From positions 1 through 33,171 of the forward strand of contig JAHEJP010000002.1 in assembly GCA_024638855.1 (NCBI GenBank): a stretch of DNA of 33,171 bases, written 5' to 3'. A program made the translations under genes and the position numbers. Under the pieces are notes generated by a model, which worked only from the letters and a program-made list of their open reading frames with translations, was not told the DNA's origin and made no database searches. Position 1 is the first letter of the stretch, and every line of letters starts with the position of its first letter. Source of the DNA: Chloroflexota bacterium (GTDB lineage Bacteria > Chloroflexota > Anaerolineae > Promineifilales > Promineifilaceae). Below, piece after piece: positions 9,163 to 17,758 of this stretch.

Positions 9163-9906
9163 GTGAGTCAGATAGTAAAATTGCCAAAAGACAATCTATC
9201 GAACTTTGTCGTGATTATTTCCAGGGCATTTCCCAACATGCGCTATGATATCCAAGATAAAAGAGACTCGTTGTTTGAGCGGCTCCAGGACACTTATGAT
9301 GATCCAATACGTAATCTATACGGTTTGTTTAAGGTTGGCGAGCTGCTAGGCGGCATGATGGTTTATGACTTCACCATGAATTTTCGTGGCACAATGATTC
9401 ATGCCGGTGGGGCGGGTTGTAGTTGATTTACTACATAAGAGACAGCACGTGGCCAAAGAAATCAGCGTATTTAAGGTCGACCAGTATCGCCAACGGCAGA
9501 CTCCGATCGTTCTATTTTACCCATTCCGGCCCGTTTTTTAAAAAAGGATGGGTTTTGGTTGCGGGACAAAAGTAAGCCAATATCGCATCGATCCAGCTTC
9601 CTTCTCAAAGGGGCTATCAAAATCCAATGTGCGCTATCTGGGAAAAGAGGACAAGTTAGCAATACTCGAAAACGAAGGTAGCATTATCGTGAACTTTGCC
9701 GGCGGAATACCTCGATTAGGGAGTAATGATTACGAAGTCGCTATCAAATTAGATGTGGCAGAATTACAATCCTATTATTCGGATCCATCACTTTCAAGAA
9801 ACTCTACGAGTACGGTTTAGCGCAGATTTCAAACGAGGGTTACTTGGTAACAGTTAATCAATTTTTCATTATCGACGGCAATCCGGTTTGTTTAACCAGA
9901 TCTTAA
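9163..9906 (+). pseudogene. Eis-like GNAT acetyltransferase pseudogene
   Basis: Blocks in two frames. Frame 1 from GTG 9163: VSQIVKLPKDN...LYGLFKVGELLGGMMVYDFTMNFRGTMIHAGGAG. Frame 2: VVDLLHKRQHVAKEISVFKVDQYRQRQTPIVLFYPFRPVF*KRMGFGCGTKVSQYRIDPASFSKG...VRYLGKEDKL. Back in frame 1: FKKLYEYGLAQISNEGYLVTVNQFFIIDGNPVCLTRS*. Two frameshifts plus one in-frame TAA. Confidence 0.75.
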
Positions 9907-9929
9907 TAATGACACCATCTAAATAGAAT

Positions 9930-10589
9930 ATGAGCGATAAAAAAAGCCGACGACGAACGGTTGAAAAAGTTTCCGGCTTCGTTACCAGGGATAGGGAATT
10001 AGGACGGGAGCTACTGGTTGTTCGCCATCCACTGGCAGGAATACAAGTACCGACCGGAACCGTGGAATTTGGAGAAACGCCCGAGCAAGCCATCGTCCGG
10101 GAAGTTGCCGAGGAATCAGGCATCAAGCAAGTAAAAATCTTATCCAGATTATTCGAATTGATTGAGCCCATGCCCGATGGTCAAAAGGTGATCCGGCGAA
10201 TGACCAAGATATTTGACAGCCCAAATAGCGATGCTTCATCAGCTGGGGGCTTTGGACTATCAAGGGGGAACCCTGTTCGCGTGACGGGAGAGGCTGGAGC
10301 GTTCTCTGAAATCGTTTGTGAGGTCCTTGATATGAGTCATGATCCACCGGTTAGTGTACCCGGGGTGAGAGGTTATGTGCGCACATCAATCTTAGGCTCG
10401 GAAGTCAAGCGTTACTTGTACCACCTGGCATCTCTCGAGCGAACGGCCGACAATTGGCCCATCTTTGTCGACGGCCACGAAATTCAATTATTTTGGATTC
10501 CTTTGTCGCCCCAAACACGGCTAAATCCGCACCAGGATCACTGGTTGCGCTCAGTTTATCAAAGCCTGATCAGGCCGATTAAAAGCTGA
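9930..10589 (+). CDS. NUDIX hydrolase domain protein
   Basis: Exact Nudix box: G-TVEFG-E-TPEQAIV-REVAEESGI. Confidence 0.9.
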   Translation: MSDKKSRRRTVEKVSGFVTRDRELGRELLVVRHPLAGIQVPTGTVEFGETPEQAIVREVAEESGIKQVKILSRLFELIEPMPDGQKVIRRMTKIFDSPNSDASSAGGFGLSRGNPVRVTGEAGAFSEIVCEVLDMSHDPPVSVPGVRGYVRTSILGSEVKRYLYHLASLERTADNWPIFVDGHEIQLFWIPLSPQTRLNPHQDHWLRSVYQSLIRPIKS

Positions 10590-10650
10590 AAAGTCGAATA
10601 GTAGGCAAGCAACCTGCAAGTTAATATCATTGCAAGAAGGAGGATCGACT

Positions 10651-11777
10651 ATGCCCCGTTTTCGAGATGTGATTGATTTCCAGAGTAGCCTGAGCCCGGG
10701 AAATTCCAACGGCATCACCGACGTAGAAGGTATTTTTGTTGGTCACTACACTCTTTACGAGGGTGAAGGAGAGTGGCAGCCGGGACGCGGACCTTTCCGG
10801 ACCGGGGTGACAACAATCCTGCCTCATAGAGATAATCTATATGATCAAAAGGTGCCGGCGGCCGTCCATACCATTAATGGCTTTGGCAAGGTGATGGGGT
10901 TTGAGCAGGTACGGGAACTGGGTAATCTTGAGACACCAATAGCCTTGACTGGCACTCTAAATGTCCCTCGTGTCGCCGATGCTTTGATAACCCTGGCGAT
11001 CGAAGAAAACCCACATATCGGTATCGGTTTTCCCGAATCGGGTCGCGAAGGGTATCTAGTGTCAATGCGGTAGTGGGCGAAACAAGCGATGGTTTTTTAA
11101 GCGATCTCCAGGCCCGGCCGATTGGCTTGGCCGAGGTTCGCCAGTCAATCGTCTCAGCCAGCGAGGAGAGGGTAGAAGAAGGGGCGGTTGGTGCCGGGAC
11201 TGGAACCAGTTGCTTTGGCTGGAAGGGGGGAATTGGTACTTCAAGCAGGGTCATTCCAGCCGATCATGGCGGATACACATTGGGAGTTCTAGTGCAGACG
11301 AATTATGGACGGCCGGAGGAATTGATCGTTTGTGGCGTGCCGGTCGGCAGGCACTTGAGACCGCCAAATAACAGAACCCGGCCCGAAGCGGGTTCGATCA
11401 TGACGATCATGGCAACTGATGCCCCGCTCAATAGCCGCCAATTGAATAGGTTGTGCCACCGGGCAGCTTTTGGCCTGGCACGAACGGGAAGCATCTGTCA
11501 TGGTGGAAGTGGAGACTTCGTGATTGCCTTCAGTACGGCATACCGGATCTCAGATCGCAGCGCAGGTTTATTGTCAACGCGACTTGTCCTGGCGAATGAG
11601 CAAATAACCATTGGCTTGCTGTCTCTTGCGGTCGTCGAGGCGGTGGAGGAAGCTATTTATAACAGCCTGTTTATGGCCCGAACTGTAACCGGCCGAGACG
11701 GCAATACACGCCACGGACTACCGGTGGATAAAGTTGCCGAACTAGTCAAGCGATTCGGCCGGGTTGATATAAGGTGA
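10651..11777 (+). pseudogene. P1 family peptidase (DmpA/L-aminopeptidase-D-esterase-like), frameshifted
   Basis: ATG 10651 has an AAGGAGG SD. The N-terminal half (NSNGITDVEGIFVGHYTL...GVTTILPH) ends at 11073. The C-terminal half continues in the next frame (SVNAVVGETSDGFLSDLQARPIG...GAGTGTSCFGWKGGIGTSSR...ATDAPLNSRQLNRLCHRAAFGLARTGS...GGSGDFVIAFSTA). Family continuity lies across a -1 shift near 11055-11060. Confidence 0.8.
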
Positions 11778-12054
11778 TAGAGGCGAAGTTGGGCAAAGGA
11801 AAACCCCAGATGGTATGGCAAGGAGGTCTGGCTTGCCAAGATTTTGGGCGGAAAACTACTCGCAAGTCTCTTGGTGGCCTATGACATTATGTTGCTCGAC
11901 CGCATCAAACGGTTATCGGAGCATGCAGGCGCACTATGGGAGACTCTATGACGCCTCAGTGTCTGACTGCCGCCTCTTGTTCCATCTGGGGTATATATTA
12001 ATTTCATTATAATTGGGAGTGATGTTCCATGTCAATGAAAAGAATCTTAAAGAA

Positions 12055-12082
12055 TTGACCGGCCAATTGTGCCTGTTATAAT
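12055..12082 (+). promoter_or_regulatory. Sigma70-type promoter (TTGACC-N16-TATAAT)
   Basis: TTGACC 12055-12060, 16-nt spacer, consensus TATAAT 12077-12082, upstream of the lipoprotein ATG at 12127. Confidence 0.7.
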
Positions 12083-12126
12083 CGCTTTTGGCAGCTGACC
12101 GTTGTCGTCGAAGGTTCACAAGTAGC

Positions 12127-13500
12127 ATGAATAGAACAAGAAACTTTTGGTTGCCATTGTTTATTGTAACCGCCCTGGCACTATCGGTGGCGGGTTGTGA
12201 CTCGACGAACAAAGGCGATGAGCCAGATATCGTATCAGCCCCACAGCCACTTGGTACAGCAGATCGTATTTTGCCTACCATTTACCCAACGGCGACAATG
12301 CTCCCGGTCGCCACGGCGACAACCACTCTGACCCCTGAACCAACCCTGCCGCCTGATACGCCGGTTTCCTTCGACCAAGTAGCCGTAGATCTCCGTTATT
12401 CGATACCCGCAATAGGCCTGGATCGCCGTATCCAGGCTAATGTCGCCAACCAAATTGAAATCACTGACATGACGACAGGTGAGTCTGTTGTGCGCAAGGA
12501 CCAACCAGGCATCCTACTCGAATTACAGCAGGCGTTTACCGGTTTGATTCTGAATGATGTGCCTGACGGCTGTGATCGGTGCGTCCAGATTGAATATGAA
12601 ATTCCACTTTCAGAAACATCTGGATCGGGTTGGTTGGAAGATGTCCGGCTATTAGCCAGTATGGAAAATTATACTTCGGTTGTATTGGGACCCTACTTTC
12701 CACCAGAAACAATTGCCGCTCTCCATCGGAGCGCAACACCGTTCCAGGCGGCACATACTGTGGCAGTTAGTGGTGATGGAACGCTATGGATTTGGAAGGT
12801 CGCCGAGGCAGAGATTGAGTCTCCGCAGGCAATCGATGTATTTGAACTTGGACTGGTCGAGTCGCTGTCGGCTATCGAAGACTCGACAGCGCTAGAAGAC
12901 AGTTATATGGCCTCCTGCCTCAGCAGTCCTGGAAGGGAAACATTATTTATTGGTGGGGAAGAGCCAAGAACTGTGAACTTTTCGTGCCCCGAATTAGCTA
13001 TGCCATCAAATTTAGTCTCCCTTTACCAAATATTAGATGGATTGGCGGCCGATTCGTTAGCCGCTGAAGCGGATGACCGGCCTGATCCGCCATTGCCTCT
13101 GGAAAGTTTACTCTACTATCAGCGAGAAGACGGTTACTATATGACAACCTTCCAAGATGGTCGAGCGATAACGATTGATACAGATGGCCAGGCTTATACA
13201 GGTACGATTACATCGACCTTGGCGATCAGCCTGACTTCTGAATTAGTCGATACCGGGCTTTTTGTCCAGGGGGCAGAGGCACTGGGGGCAGGAAGATCAG
13301 GTAATATCCTGGTTGTACGAACTGACCAGGGCATATTTGAGGCGAGCTGGCAAAATGAAGCCGAAACAAACTTGTCTAACCTGGTCGGCCGTCTTGATGA
13401 ATTAATGGACGATATTGTCGCTCTATTTGAGTTAGATGAGGCTACCGCCAATGGTTCACAGACGCCCAACCCGACATTTGAGGCAACACAAACACCCTGA
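12127..13500 (+). CDS. Predicted lipoprotein of unknown function
   Basis: MNRTRNFWLPLFIVTALALSVAGCDS signal with lipobox, followed by a Thr/Pro-rich linker and a soluble domain of no recognised family. Confidence 0.75.
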   Translation: MNRTRNFWLPLFIVTALALSVAGCDSTNKGDEPDIVSAPQPLGTADRILPTIYPTATMLPVATATTTLTPEPTLPPDTPVSFDQVAVDLRYSIPAIGLDRRIQANVANQIEITDMTTGESVVRKDQPGILLELQQAFTGLILNDVPDGCDRCVQIEYEIPLSETSGSGWLEDVRLLASMENYTSVVLGPYFPPETIAALHRSATPFQAAHTVAVSGDGTLWIWKVAEAEIESPQAIDVFELGLVESLSAIEDSTALEDSYMASCLSSPGRETLFIGGEEPRTVNFSCPELAMPSNLVSLYQILDGLAADSLAAEADDRPDPPLPLESLLYYQREDGYYMTTFQDGRAITIDTDGQAYTGTITSTLAISLTSELVDTGLFVQGAEALGAGRSGNILVVRTDQGIFEASWQNEAETNLSNLVGRLDELMDDIVALFELDEATANGSQTPNPTFEATQTP

Positions 13501-13585
13501 TTAACCTTGCCGTGCATAAGGCGTAAATCACGACTAATAAATCCATGACCTATTAATCCTTGGCTTGTAACTTAAGCGGTGAATC

Positions 13586-14539
13586 ATGCAAGCACTTCTG
13601 GTAAAAGACGGCAAGATATTTTATGAGAGAGATTTTCCAAAAGCCGAACCGGGGCCTGGTGAAGCCTTGATTCGCCTCCTCCAGGCCGGCATATGCTCTA
13701 CAGATATCGAGATCGTCAAAGGTTATGCTGCCTTTGAAGGTATATTAGGTCATGAATTCGTCGGGATTGTGGAACATGCGCCGGACAAATCCTGGGTGGG
13801 AAAACGTGTTGTTGGAGGTATAAATTTGGGTTGTAGTAGCTGCCATGTGTGCCATTCTCATGGGCCGGAGCATTGTCCGCAGCGTACGGTGTTAGGCATA
13901 ATAGGCCATGATGGCGCTTTCGCCGACTACTTGATATTGCCTCAGGAAAATCTACTAATTGTGCCGGATGACGTGCCTAATACCTTGGCTGTTTTCACCG
14001 AACCATTGGCGGCCGCCTTACGGATACGAGAGCAGATTATGGTGGCGCCATCTATGGCAGCTGCAGTTGTAGGACCTGGAAGGCTGGGCCTGCTTATTGG
14101 TCAGGTCCTGGCTTTGGCCGGCACACAGGTGACTATGATCGGAAGACGTAAAGAATCCCTCGATCTGCCGGCTAGATTGGGCCTGAATACTGGCCTGGTT
14201 GATGATTTTCCCGACGATGCCTTTGATCTGGTTGTTGAAGCTACCGGTAACCAAGCCGGCCTGATCAATTCGCTTAGAATGGTCCGGCCCTTGGGCACCC
14301 TGGTTCTAAAGAGTACATTTGCCGGATCAACAACTTTGGATTTATCCAAGCTGGTTGTGGCTGAAATCAATGTTGTTGGCTCGCGCTGCGGACCATTTGA
14401 GCCAGCCCTAAGACTATTAGCCAGCCAGGCCATTAACCTCGAACTAATGATCGAGGCTGAATATCCTCTATCGAATGGCATCAAGGCTTTCGAGCACGCT
14501 TCTAGCCCCGGCGTGCGAAAAGTATTGCTACGGCCGTAA
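13586..14539 (+). CDS. Zinc-dependent alcohol dehydrogenase, MDR superfamily
   Basis: GICSTDIEIVKGY...GHEFVGIVE...CSSCHVCHSHGPEHC (structural Zn motif)...GHDGAFADYLILP...VVGPGRLGLLIGQVLALAG. Confidence 0.9.
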   Translation: MQALLVKDGKIFYERDFPKAEPGPGEALIRLLQAGICSTDIEIVKGYAAFEGILGHEFVGIVEHAPDKSWVGKRVVGGINLGCSSCHVCHSHGPEHCPQRTVLGIIGHDGAFADYLILPQENLLIVPDDVPNTLAVFTEPLAAALRIREQIMVAPSMAAAVVGPGRLGLLIGQVLALAGTQVTMIGRRKESLDLPARLGLNTGLVDDFPDDAFDLVVEATGNQAGLINSLRMVRPLGTLVLKSTFAGSTTLDLSKLVVAEINVVGSRCGPFEPALRLLASQAINLELMIEAEYPLSNGIKAFEHASSPGVRKVLLRP

Positions 14540-14601
14540 AGCTGAATTCAACGACCGAAGTCCACTCCCGTCGAATCCCATTCCAAATTTTCCTATAGAT
14601 A

Positions 14602-14629
14602 TTGATATTTTTACCAATTCGTATAAAAT
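14602..14629 (+). promoter_or_regulatory. Putative promoter (TTGATA-N16-TAAAAT) with predicted TSS at or next to the ATG of the Cas4-like N-half
   Basis: TTGATA 14602-14607 and TAAAAT 14624-14629; ATG at 14637 is 8 nt after the -10 and has no SD. Confidence 0.45.
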
Positions 14630-14636
14630 AGAACAT

Positions 14637-14879
14637 ATGAGCTATCGTGTCATTCAAGCGAGTGAAATCGTCGAATACATTTATTGCCGCCGGGCCTGGT
14701 GGCTGCGGCGAATAGCGCAAAATAATCCACGAAATACGGCCCAATTGGCAGAAGGGCGGGCATACCATCGCAGTTACCGAGGCCGTGTGCGCCGGGCTGG
14801 AATTGCCCGGAACCTGGCGCTGATCCTTATCTTCCTGGCCGTGAGCATCATCGTTTTCTGGTTTGTAACTTCATCATGA
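14637..14879 (+). CDS. N-terminal half of a split Cas4-like nuclease (first Fe-S Cys and motif-I His) with a C-terminal TM helix
   Basis: MSYRVIQASEIVEYIYCRRAWWLRR...AEGRAYHRSYRGRVRRAGIARNLALILIFLAVSIIVFWFVTSS*. SEIxxYxxCRRxWWL and EGxxxH resemble the Cas4 N-terminus. Confidence 0.7.
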   Translation: MSYRVIQASEIVEYIYCRRAWWLRRIAQNNPRNTAQLAEGRAYHRSYRGRVRRAGIARNLALILIFLAVSIIVFWFVTSS

Positions 14880-15418
14880 ATGAGGATGGTGTTTTTCTTG
14901 GTTGGTTGGCGGCCGCCTTCGTTTTAGTCGTGTTAGCACTGGTGGCCTGGTTCTGGTCGCGCCAGGTTAGGGCTGATAGCGGCTTGCCAGACGGAGAAAT
15001 CATTTATAGTGACCATGGGGCTTGGGTGCCCCAGTCTGAGCCACTCTACTCGGCCCACTATCAGCTAGTCGGCCGGCCTGATTATCTGGTTCTAGAGAAT
15101 GATGGCGCAATCGTCCCGGTCGAGGTCAAATCCGGCATAGCTCCTGCTGAGCCCCACGAAGGACATGTTTTGCAATTGGCAACCTATTGTCTGCTTGTAG
15201 AAGAGATCCACCAGATCAGACCCGAGTACGGGATATTGCAGTACCGTGATAAGGCTTTCGCCGTGACTTACACCAAGGAGTTAGAGGAAGATCTGCTCCA
15301 CTTGCTCACTGAGATGCGCAATGACATGGTTGAAGAAGAACTGGATCGCGATCATGAAGATTGGGGCCGTTGTGAACATTGTGGATTCCAGGAAATTTGT
15401 TCGCAGCGATTGGCCTAA
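14876..15418 (+). CDS. C-terminal half of a split Cas4-like/RecB-family nuclease (PD-(D/E)XK) with an N-terminal TM helix
   Basis: MNEDGVFLGWLAAAFVLVVLALVAWFWSR (TM) then LVGRPDYLVLENDGAIVPVEVKSG (D...EVK), HVLQLATY (QxxxY) and CEHCGFQEIC (three Fe-S Cys). ATGA overlap with the upstream ORF. Confidence 0.75.
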   Translation: MNEDGVFLGWLAAAFVLVVLALVAWFWSRQVRADSGLPDGEIIYSDHGAWVPQSEPLYSAHYQLVGRPDYLVLENDGAIVPVEVKSGIAPAEPHEGHVLQLATYCLLVEEIHQIRPEYGILQYRDKAFAVTYTKELEEDLLHLLTEMRNDMVEEELDRDHEDWGRCEHCGFQEICSQRLA

Positions 15419-15553
15419 CAAGCCGCAAAACAGGTTTCAATGATTTCTCATCCCAACCTGTGACGAGCGTAGCGGCACTTGGTCACTTTTGAGCCAAATT
15501 TTTCCCAATCCTCACATTTGGGCGGTGGCATTCCCCGAAATTAATCTTACCAG

Positions 15554-15581
15554 TTGGCCACAATCCCCTGCGAGTTATAAT
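15554..15581 (+). promoter_or_regulatory. Putative hisS promoter (TTGGCC-N16-TATAAT)
   Basis: TTGGCC 15554-15559, 16-nt spacer, TATAAT 15576-15581. Confidence 0.5.
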
Positions 15582-15618
15582 AATAGCCCAAGCTGAATCA
15601 TCCATATGGAGGAATGCT

Positions 15619-16890
15619 TTGACAATACGACGCGTTACTGGCATGCAAGATGTTATGCCTGAAGACCGCCACTACTGGGATTTCGTTTTAGAAAGAGCAA
15701 CGAATCTTGCCTGGCGATATGGCTTTCAGAGAGTAGATATTCCAATAATTGAATATAGCGAGCTATTTAATCGTGGTGTGGGAACGGCGTCGGATTTCTT
15801 CGTTAAGAAGGAGATGTATTCGATTCAAGAAGATGATGGCACCAGCATTACTTTGAGGCCGGAATTCACAGCTGGTCTGGTCCGGGCTTATCTTGAGAAC
15901 GGCATGGCAAGCTGGCCTCAACCAGTGAAGATTTATTCCATTGGACCTGCTTTTCGTCGCGAGCGACCTCAGGCAGGTCGATACCGGCAGCATAGCCAGT
16001 TCAATCCTGAGATATTGGGTGAATCTGATCCGGCTGCAGACCTTGAAATCATGATGTTGACGGTAAATCTTTACCGAGAATTGGGATACAAGGAGTTGAC
16101 CTTTCAATTAAACAGCACAGGATGTCCAGTCTGCAAACCTGACTATGTGGCCTCATTGAGAGAATATCTGGCCGAATACAAGGATGACTTAGCCGAGGTT
16201 GATCGCGAGCGTATGCGACGCAACCCTTTGCGAGTGCTTGACAGCAAAGAAGCGAAAATGGATGTGATCCTGGCAGGAGCTCCCCATATCATCAATTATT
16301 TGTGTGAAGATTGTGCAACTCACTTCGCCGATCTACGAGCCTTGCTAGATGTGCTGGGCCAGTCGTATGAGGTGAATTTTCGTCTGGTAAGAGGTATCGA
16401 CTACTATACCAAGACTGTATTCGAACTTTGGGACACAGCCATCGGTGCCCAGGCTTCCCTAGTTGGTGGCGGTAGATATGATGGTCTGGCGGAAGCTATT
16501 GGTGGCCCCAACACGCCGGGAGTCGGCGTTGGCATTGGAATCGAAAGGATTGTTTTAGGACTAAGACAGCAAGATATCGAATTGCCGTCTGCGCCGGTTC
16601 AAGCTGTGCTGGTCGCCCATACAGGGGGCGATACTAAGCATACGGCCGTGAAACTAACTTACCGGCTTAGGGATGCGGGCATCGGGACTCGCCTGGCCTT
16701 TGCTCGTGAGCGAAGAAGCCTGAAAAGCCAGATGCGGGAAGCAAATAAGCGTGATGTCCAATACACCATCATCGTAGGGGAATCGGAATTAGAAAATGAG
16801 GTTGCTGCCATCCGGAAAATGACTGATGGCCAGCAAAACGATGTTCCTCTGCGCGATGTCGTCACCTGGATCCAATCAGACAATGTTTGA
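15619..16890 (+). CDS. hisS: Histidyl-tRNA synthetase
   Basis: RRVTGMQDVMPEDRHYW...TLRPEFTAGLVRAY...GPAFRRERPQAGRYRQHSQFNPEILG...RGIDYYTKTVFE. TTG start with GGAGG SD. Confidence 0.96.
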   Translation: MTIRRVTGMQDVMPEDRHYWDFVLERATNLAWRYGFQRVDIPIIEYSELFNRGVGTASDFFVKKEMYSIQEDDGTSITLRPEFTAGLVRAYLENGMASWPQPVKIYSIGPAFRRERPQAGRYRQHSQFNPEILGESDPAADLEIMMLTVNLYRELGYKELTFQLNSTGCPVCKPDYVASLREYLAEYKDDLAEVDRERMRRNPLRVLDSKEAKMDVILAGAPHIINYLCEDCATHFADLRALLDVLGQSYEVNFRLVRGIDYYTKTVFELWDTAIGAQASLVGGGRYDGLAEAIGGPNTPGVGVGIGIERIVLGLRQQDIELPSAPVQAVLVAHTGGDTKHTAVKLTYRLRDAGIGTRLAFARERRSLKSQMREANKRDVQYTIIVGESELENEVAAIRKMTDGQQNDVPLRDVVTWIQSDNV

Positions 16891-16907
16891 GGACTATTCA
16901 GCAACCC

Positions 16908-17744
16908 ATGGATGAACTAGGCATTCTGTTCAACCCCAGAGTCTCGAAGGCTGAACCGTTGGCCCATGATGTCGCTTCCTGGCTACGACAACGTCCGTCC
17001 GAAGTCTGGATCAACTCTACGGTCTGTGCGGATGATTGTCGCCAAAGAGTGGCTAAGTCTGACCTGATTATTGTTTTGGGGGGAGATGGGACAACACTGA
17101 CGGCTGCCAGATTGGCCGCGCCATTTGAGGTTCCGATATTTGGCATCAATCTTGGTCGCGTGGGATTTCTCAGCGAAGCGACGCCAGAAGATTGGCCCGA
17201 GAGACTTAGCCAAGTTCTATCAGGAGATTCATGGCTTGAGCGACGGCTCATGTTGCGGGCGGAGGTATTGCACCGTGGAAGAAGAACGGCCGATCTCATT
17301 GCTCTAAATGACGTCGTCGTGAGCCGCGGCGGACAAGTGAGGGTCGTTCGTTTCCACCTTTATGTTGACGCTGACCACGTGACCACATACACGGCCGATG
17401 GCTTAATTGCGGCGACACCTACCGGATCGACCGCTTATTCGATGGCTGCCGGTGGTCCATTGCTGCCACCCCAAATTCAAAACTTTCTTGTATTACCGGT
17501 CGCACCCCACCTGAGCTTTGAACGACCCCTGGTTTTACACCAAAATGCAGTTGTAAAGATCCGCGTGGAAATGGAACACGAAGCCTTCGCGACAGCCGAT
17601 GGCCAAGATGCGGTAGCCCTGCAAACAGGCGACGAGGTGGTTATCACAAAACATGATCACGATAGTCTGTTTGCCCGAGTCAACGGACCGGGTTATTTTT
17701 ACTTACGATTAATGCAACGATTGAGTTATTGGTCTCTTAAATAG
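16908..17744 (+). CDS. nadK: NAD kinase
   Basis: LGGDGTTLTAARL, GINLGRVGFLSE, ATPTGSTAYSMAAGGPLL motifs. ATG 16908 preferred over TTG 16887. Confidence 0.95.
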   Translation: MDELGILFNPRVSKAEPLAHDVASWLRQRPSEVWINSTVCADDCRQRVAKSDLIIVLGGDGTTLTAARLAAPFEVPIFGINLGRVGFLSEATPEDWPERLSQVLSGDSWLERRLMLRAEVLHRGRRTADLIALNDVVVSRGGQVRVVRFHLYVDADHVTTYTADGLIAATPTGSTAYSMAAGGPLLPPQIQNFLVLPVAPHLSFERPLVLHQNAVVKIRVEMEHEAFATADGQDAVALQTGDEVVITKHDHDSLFARVNGPGYFYLRLMQRLSYWSLK

Positions 17745-17758
17745 GATTGGTAAAAGAC

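Noticed and set aside
8192-9166. Plus-strand ORFs opposite ftcD (8192, 8389, 8493, 8666)
   Set aside because: Antisense to a strongly supported FTCD gene; no motifs.
14637-15418. CRISPR-Cas locus interpretation of the Cas4-like ORFs
   Set aside because: No repeat-spacer array and no cas1, cas2 or effector genes in the window; treated as stand-alone.
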